A DNA stretch of 64,000 bases from Cohnella algarum (GTDB taxonomy: Bacteria > Bacillota > Bacilli > Paenibacillales > Paenibacillaceae). Positions 62,297 to 64,000 of the stretch are shown one piece after another. The position numbers and the translations under genes were made by a program. Each line of letters opens with the position of its first letter. Position 1 is the stretch's first letter. Below the pieces are notes generated by a model, which worked only from the letters and a program-made list of their open reading frames with translations, made no database searches and had not been told where the DNA came from. Location: NCBI RefSeq assembly GCF_016937515.1, contig NZ_JAFHKM010000002.1, forward strand, positions 3,715,001 through 3,779,000, written 5' to 3'.

Positions 62297-63223
62297 TCAA
62301 GGCGTCAAATGCTCGCTCGATTTGAAGCTGTTCCGGGAAAAATAGGCGATCGTCTCTTCGATGAGATACCGCGTGGACGGGACGAGCCAGCCCAAGTCTC
62401 CGTAGATGAGCGACGTCGTGCGCTTGGTCACCTCCAGCTCCTTGAGCCGGACGACGTACAAGTCGTTGTCTTCCAGAAGCTGCGGGCGCAGATAGGACGT
62501 CGGCAGCAGCGTGCCAGCGCGGCAAGCGGCGAGCAGGCGGACGATCGCTTCGAACGAATCGATTTCCATGCGGACGTCCGGTTTGATCCCATGGCGCCGG
62601 AACAACTCGTCGGTAAGCGTGCGGTACCAGGTTCCGGGGGCGAATAAAATCATCGGCAGGCCGTTCAAATCCTTCATTTCGAGCTGGGTTTTTTCCAATA
62701 TAAAATGCGTGCGCGGCAGCACGAGCATGAGGCTGTCGTCGAACAGGGGGACGCTCGTGACGGCCGGGTCGTCGTCGACGGCCGAGGCGACGATGCCGAA
62801 GTCGACTTTCCGTTCTTTGACGAGCGTGGCGATTTCATGCGATTTTCCCGTGATCGCCTTGATTTCCAGGTTCGGATGCTTTTCGGTGATCGCCTTGACG
62901 ATTTCCGGAAGCGTCGTTTGCAGCGACGTCAGGCTCGCGCCGATCGTCGTCACCGGCGCTTCCTCCGTTTTGAAAGCGTTCAAGCGCTGAAGGTATTCGC
63001 CGTGGAAGCGGCGCAGCTCCAGCGCGAATTCGTACGTGAGCTGGCCGGCCGGCGTCAGCTCGAGCCTTTTGCCGATCCGCCGGAACAGATCGACCTCCAG
63101 CTCCCGCTCCAGCCGGGCGATGCGGCGGGAAAGCGCGGGCTGCGTCAAATTGAGCCGTTCGGCGGCCCGGTTTAGGCTTGAATGCTCCACGACGGTGGCG
63201 AACAGCTTCATATCTTCCAGCAT
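62297..63223 (-). CDS. LysR family transcriptional regulator
   Basis: A 308-residue regulator with N-terminal winged helix-turn-helix (AAERLNLTQPALSRRIARLE) and a periplasmic-binding-protein-like effector domain (VTTIGASLTSLQTTLPEIVK, FGIVASAVDDDPAVTSVPLF). It is divergent from sdhC, about 187 bases apart, so it may regulate the succinate dehydrogenase genes and itself. B. subtilis CcpC is a TCA-cycle LysR analogue; identity with it is not claimed. ATG 63223 follows GGAAGGATG. Confidence 0.92.
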   Translation of the reverse strand: MLEDMKLFATVVEHSSLNRAAERLNLTQPALSRRIARLERELEVDLFRRIGKRLELTPAGQLTYEFALELRRFHGEYLQRLNAFKTEEAPVTTIGASLTSLQTTLPEIVKAITEKHPNLEIKAITGKSHEIATLVKERKVDFGIVASAVDDDPAVTSVPLFDDSLMLVLPRTHFILEKTQLEMKDLNGLPMILFAPGTWYRTLTDELFRRHGIKPDVRMEIDSFEAIVRLLAACRAGTLLPTSYLRPQLLEDNDLYVVRLKELEVTKRTTSLIYGDLGWLVPSTRYLIEETIAYFSRNSFKSSEHLTP

Positions 63224-63409
63224 AACAGGTCATCCTTCCGCTTATGCGTATTCGGTATAAGTGTTAATAAAAAATAAGCAGTTCCATTATAAGCGAAAAT
63301 GCAGTAACCTTAGAAGAGTGACAAAATCGTGACGAAAAAGCGCTTCCGCGACAGTAGCGGCCGTTTTTCGTCCAAAACGTACGGATTCGAAAGGAGCAGG
63401 CACAACGAC
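63224..63409. promoter_or_regulatory. divergent LysR/sdhC promoter region
   Basis: AT-rich core 63255-63290 with ATAA at 63274-63277 and TTAT at 63287-63290 (9-base gap), an inverted motif similar in type to LysR boxes. No classical -35/-10 pair is certain; sdhC has AAAGGAG at 63390-63396. Confidence 0.35.
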
Positions 63410-64000
63410 ATGAGTGGAAATTCGTATTACCCCCGCAAGCTTCATTCGCTGCTCGGAGTCATTCCGCTCGGGCTGTTTTTCATCGAACACGCCCTGACGA
63501 ACTACTCCGCGTTTGAAGGCGGCCCGGAAGGCTTCAAGGATGCGGTAAATCTGCTGAACAGCCTTCCGCTCGTATTTTTCCTGGAGCTGTTCTTCATCTG
63601 GCTTCCGATCGCATTCCACGGCGTTTACGGGCTGTATCTGGCGTTCACCTCCGACCTGAACGTGAACCGTTACAGCTACGGCCGGAACTGGGCGTTCGCG
63701 CTGCAGCGGATTACAGGGGTGATCACCTTCATCTTCGTGATTTGGCACGTGTGGACGACTCGCGTTCAAATCGCGCTCGGCAACACGACTCATGAAGAGC
63801 TGGGCAACCATATGCACGGCATCGTCAGCAATCCGGTTTATTTTACGTTCTTTATTATCGGCGTTCTGGCCGCCTCGTTCCACTTCGCGAACGGCCTGTG
63901 GGCGTTTCTGGTCAGCTGGGGCATTACGGTCGGACCGCGCGCCCAACGCGTCTCCTCGAACATCTGCATGGGCATTTTCGTGATCGTAACCGCCTTGTTC
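63410..64000 (+). CDS. sdhC: succinate dehydrogenase cytochrome b558 subunit (3' end cut)
   Basis: Di-haem membrane anchor of menaquinone-linked succinate dehydrogenase. The reading MSGNSYYPRKLHSLLGVIPL matches the B. subtilis SdhC start (RRLHSLLGVIPVG), and haem-ligand histidines occur in LHSLLG, FIEHALTN, AFHGVYGLY, FVIWHVWTTR and FHFANGLW. 197 codons are open to the edge; the family is about 200-220 aa, so only a few residues are missing. sdhA and sdhB should follow beyond the window. Confidence 0.95.
   Translation, partial: MSGNSYYPRKLHSLLGVIPLGLFFIEHALTNYSAFEGGPEGFKDAVNLLNSLPLVFFLELFFIWLPIAFHGVYGLYLAFTSDLNVNRYSYGRNWAFALQRITGVITFIFVIWHVWTTRVQIALGNTTHEELGNHMHGIVSNPVYFTFFIIGVLAASFHFANGLWAFLVSWGITVGPRAQRVSSNICMGIFVIVTALF

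Noticed and set aside
1..64000. tRNA, rRNA, prophage or insertion sequences
   Set aside because: Scanned on both strands for tRNA T-loop/CCA patterns, transposase-like proteins and terminal repeats; none was convincing.

Overview
This is a high-GC chromosomal segment from an endospore-forming Bacillota, most likely Paenibacillaceae (Cohnella or a high-GC Paenibacillus; this assignment is inference). Support comes from many sporulation and germination genes (ylbJ, an alpha/beta SASP, gerQ-cwlJ, sda, a YjcZ-like peptide, YheC/D), strong AGGAGG ribosome sites with frequent TTG/GTG starts, a Trp T-box, a c-di-AMP riboswitch and the Bacilli-type dnaB-dnaI pair. No tRNA, rRNA, CRISPR array, prophage or insertion sequence was found. 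The window looks like core genome with little accessory DNA.

Layout. 1-9.6 kb: NAD kinase (cut by the left edge), ylbJ, a tiny membrane peptide, truncated haemoglobin, DUF2225, an M3 oligopeptidase, a YcgR-like permease, T-box-trpS and a SASP. 9.6-16.4 kb: a membrane hydrolase, gerQ-cwlJ, ctaB-sco for cytochrome oxidase maturation, an eight-copy 52-bp tandem repeat, a Toprim protein, a YjcZ-like peptide and an MFS exporter. 16.4-19.2 kb: a YtrA-type GntR regulator with two 23-bp operators, an ABC ATPase (frameshifted) and a permease with an internal duplication. 19.3-31.5 kb: a CvpA-transglutaminase protein, a class B PBP, a HAD hydrolase, DUF456, ThuA, a MurJ/SpoVB-type flippase, DUF2515, a lipoprotein, a thioredoxin and ctaA. 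31.5-45 kb: a UbiD decarboxylase and MqnE (futalosine menaquinone route), a HEPN protein, an SDR, and a yut/yum-like block (NifU/YutI, YuzB, YutJ, IscA-type, YumC, Ndh, YuiB) interspersed with sda, hemQ and gtrA. 45-56.9 kb: dnaB-dnaI, two probable spore-envelope proteins, a sulfate ABC operon (sbp-cysT-cysW-yezD), a Uma2 nuclease, a YqzM-like peptide, uvrC and a CPBP protease (frameshifted). 57-64 kb: a c-di-AMP riboswitch controlling two tandem ktrB genes and ktrA, a polysaccharide deacetylase, a LysR regulator and sdhC (cut by the right edge).

Functional themes. Respiratory-chain assembly recurs: haem A synthesis (ctaB, ctaA), copper delivery (sco), haem b (hemQ), menaquinone (mqnE, ubiD-like), NDH-2 (ndh, yutJ), Fe-S carriers (nifU, iscA-like) and succinate dehydrogenase. 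A second theme is sporulation and germination. A third is envelope and osmotic homeostasis (PBP, flippase, KtrAB under c-di-AMP).

The most distinctive items are the 52-bp hairpin-forming repeat array, the DnaA-box cluster upstream of sda, the riboswitch-tandem-ktrB-ktrA unit, the dual-operator GntR/ABC/MFS locus, a UvrC with a long Ala/acidic insertion, and three genes each broken by what looks like one missing base. Two of those three breaks lie in G runs, so sequence error must be excluded before any is called a real pseudogene.
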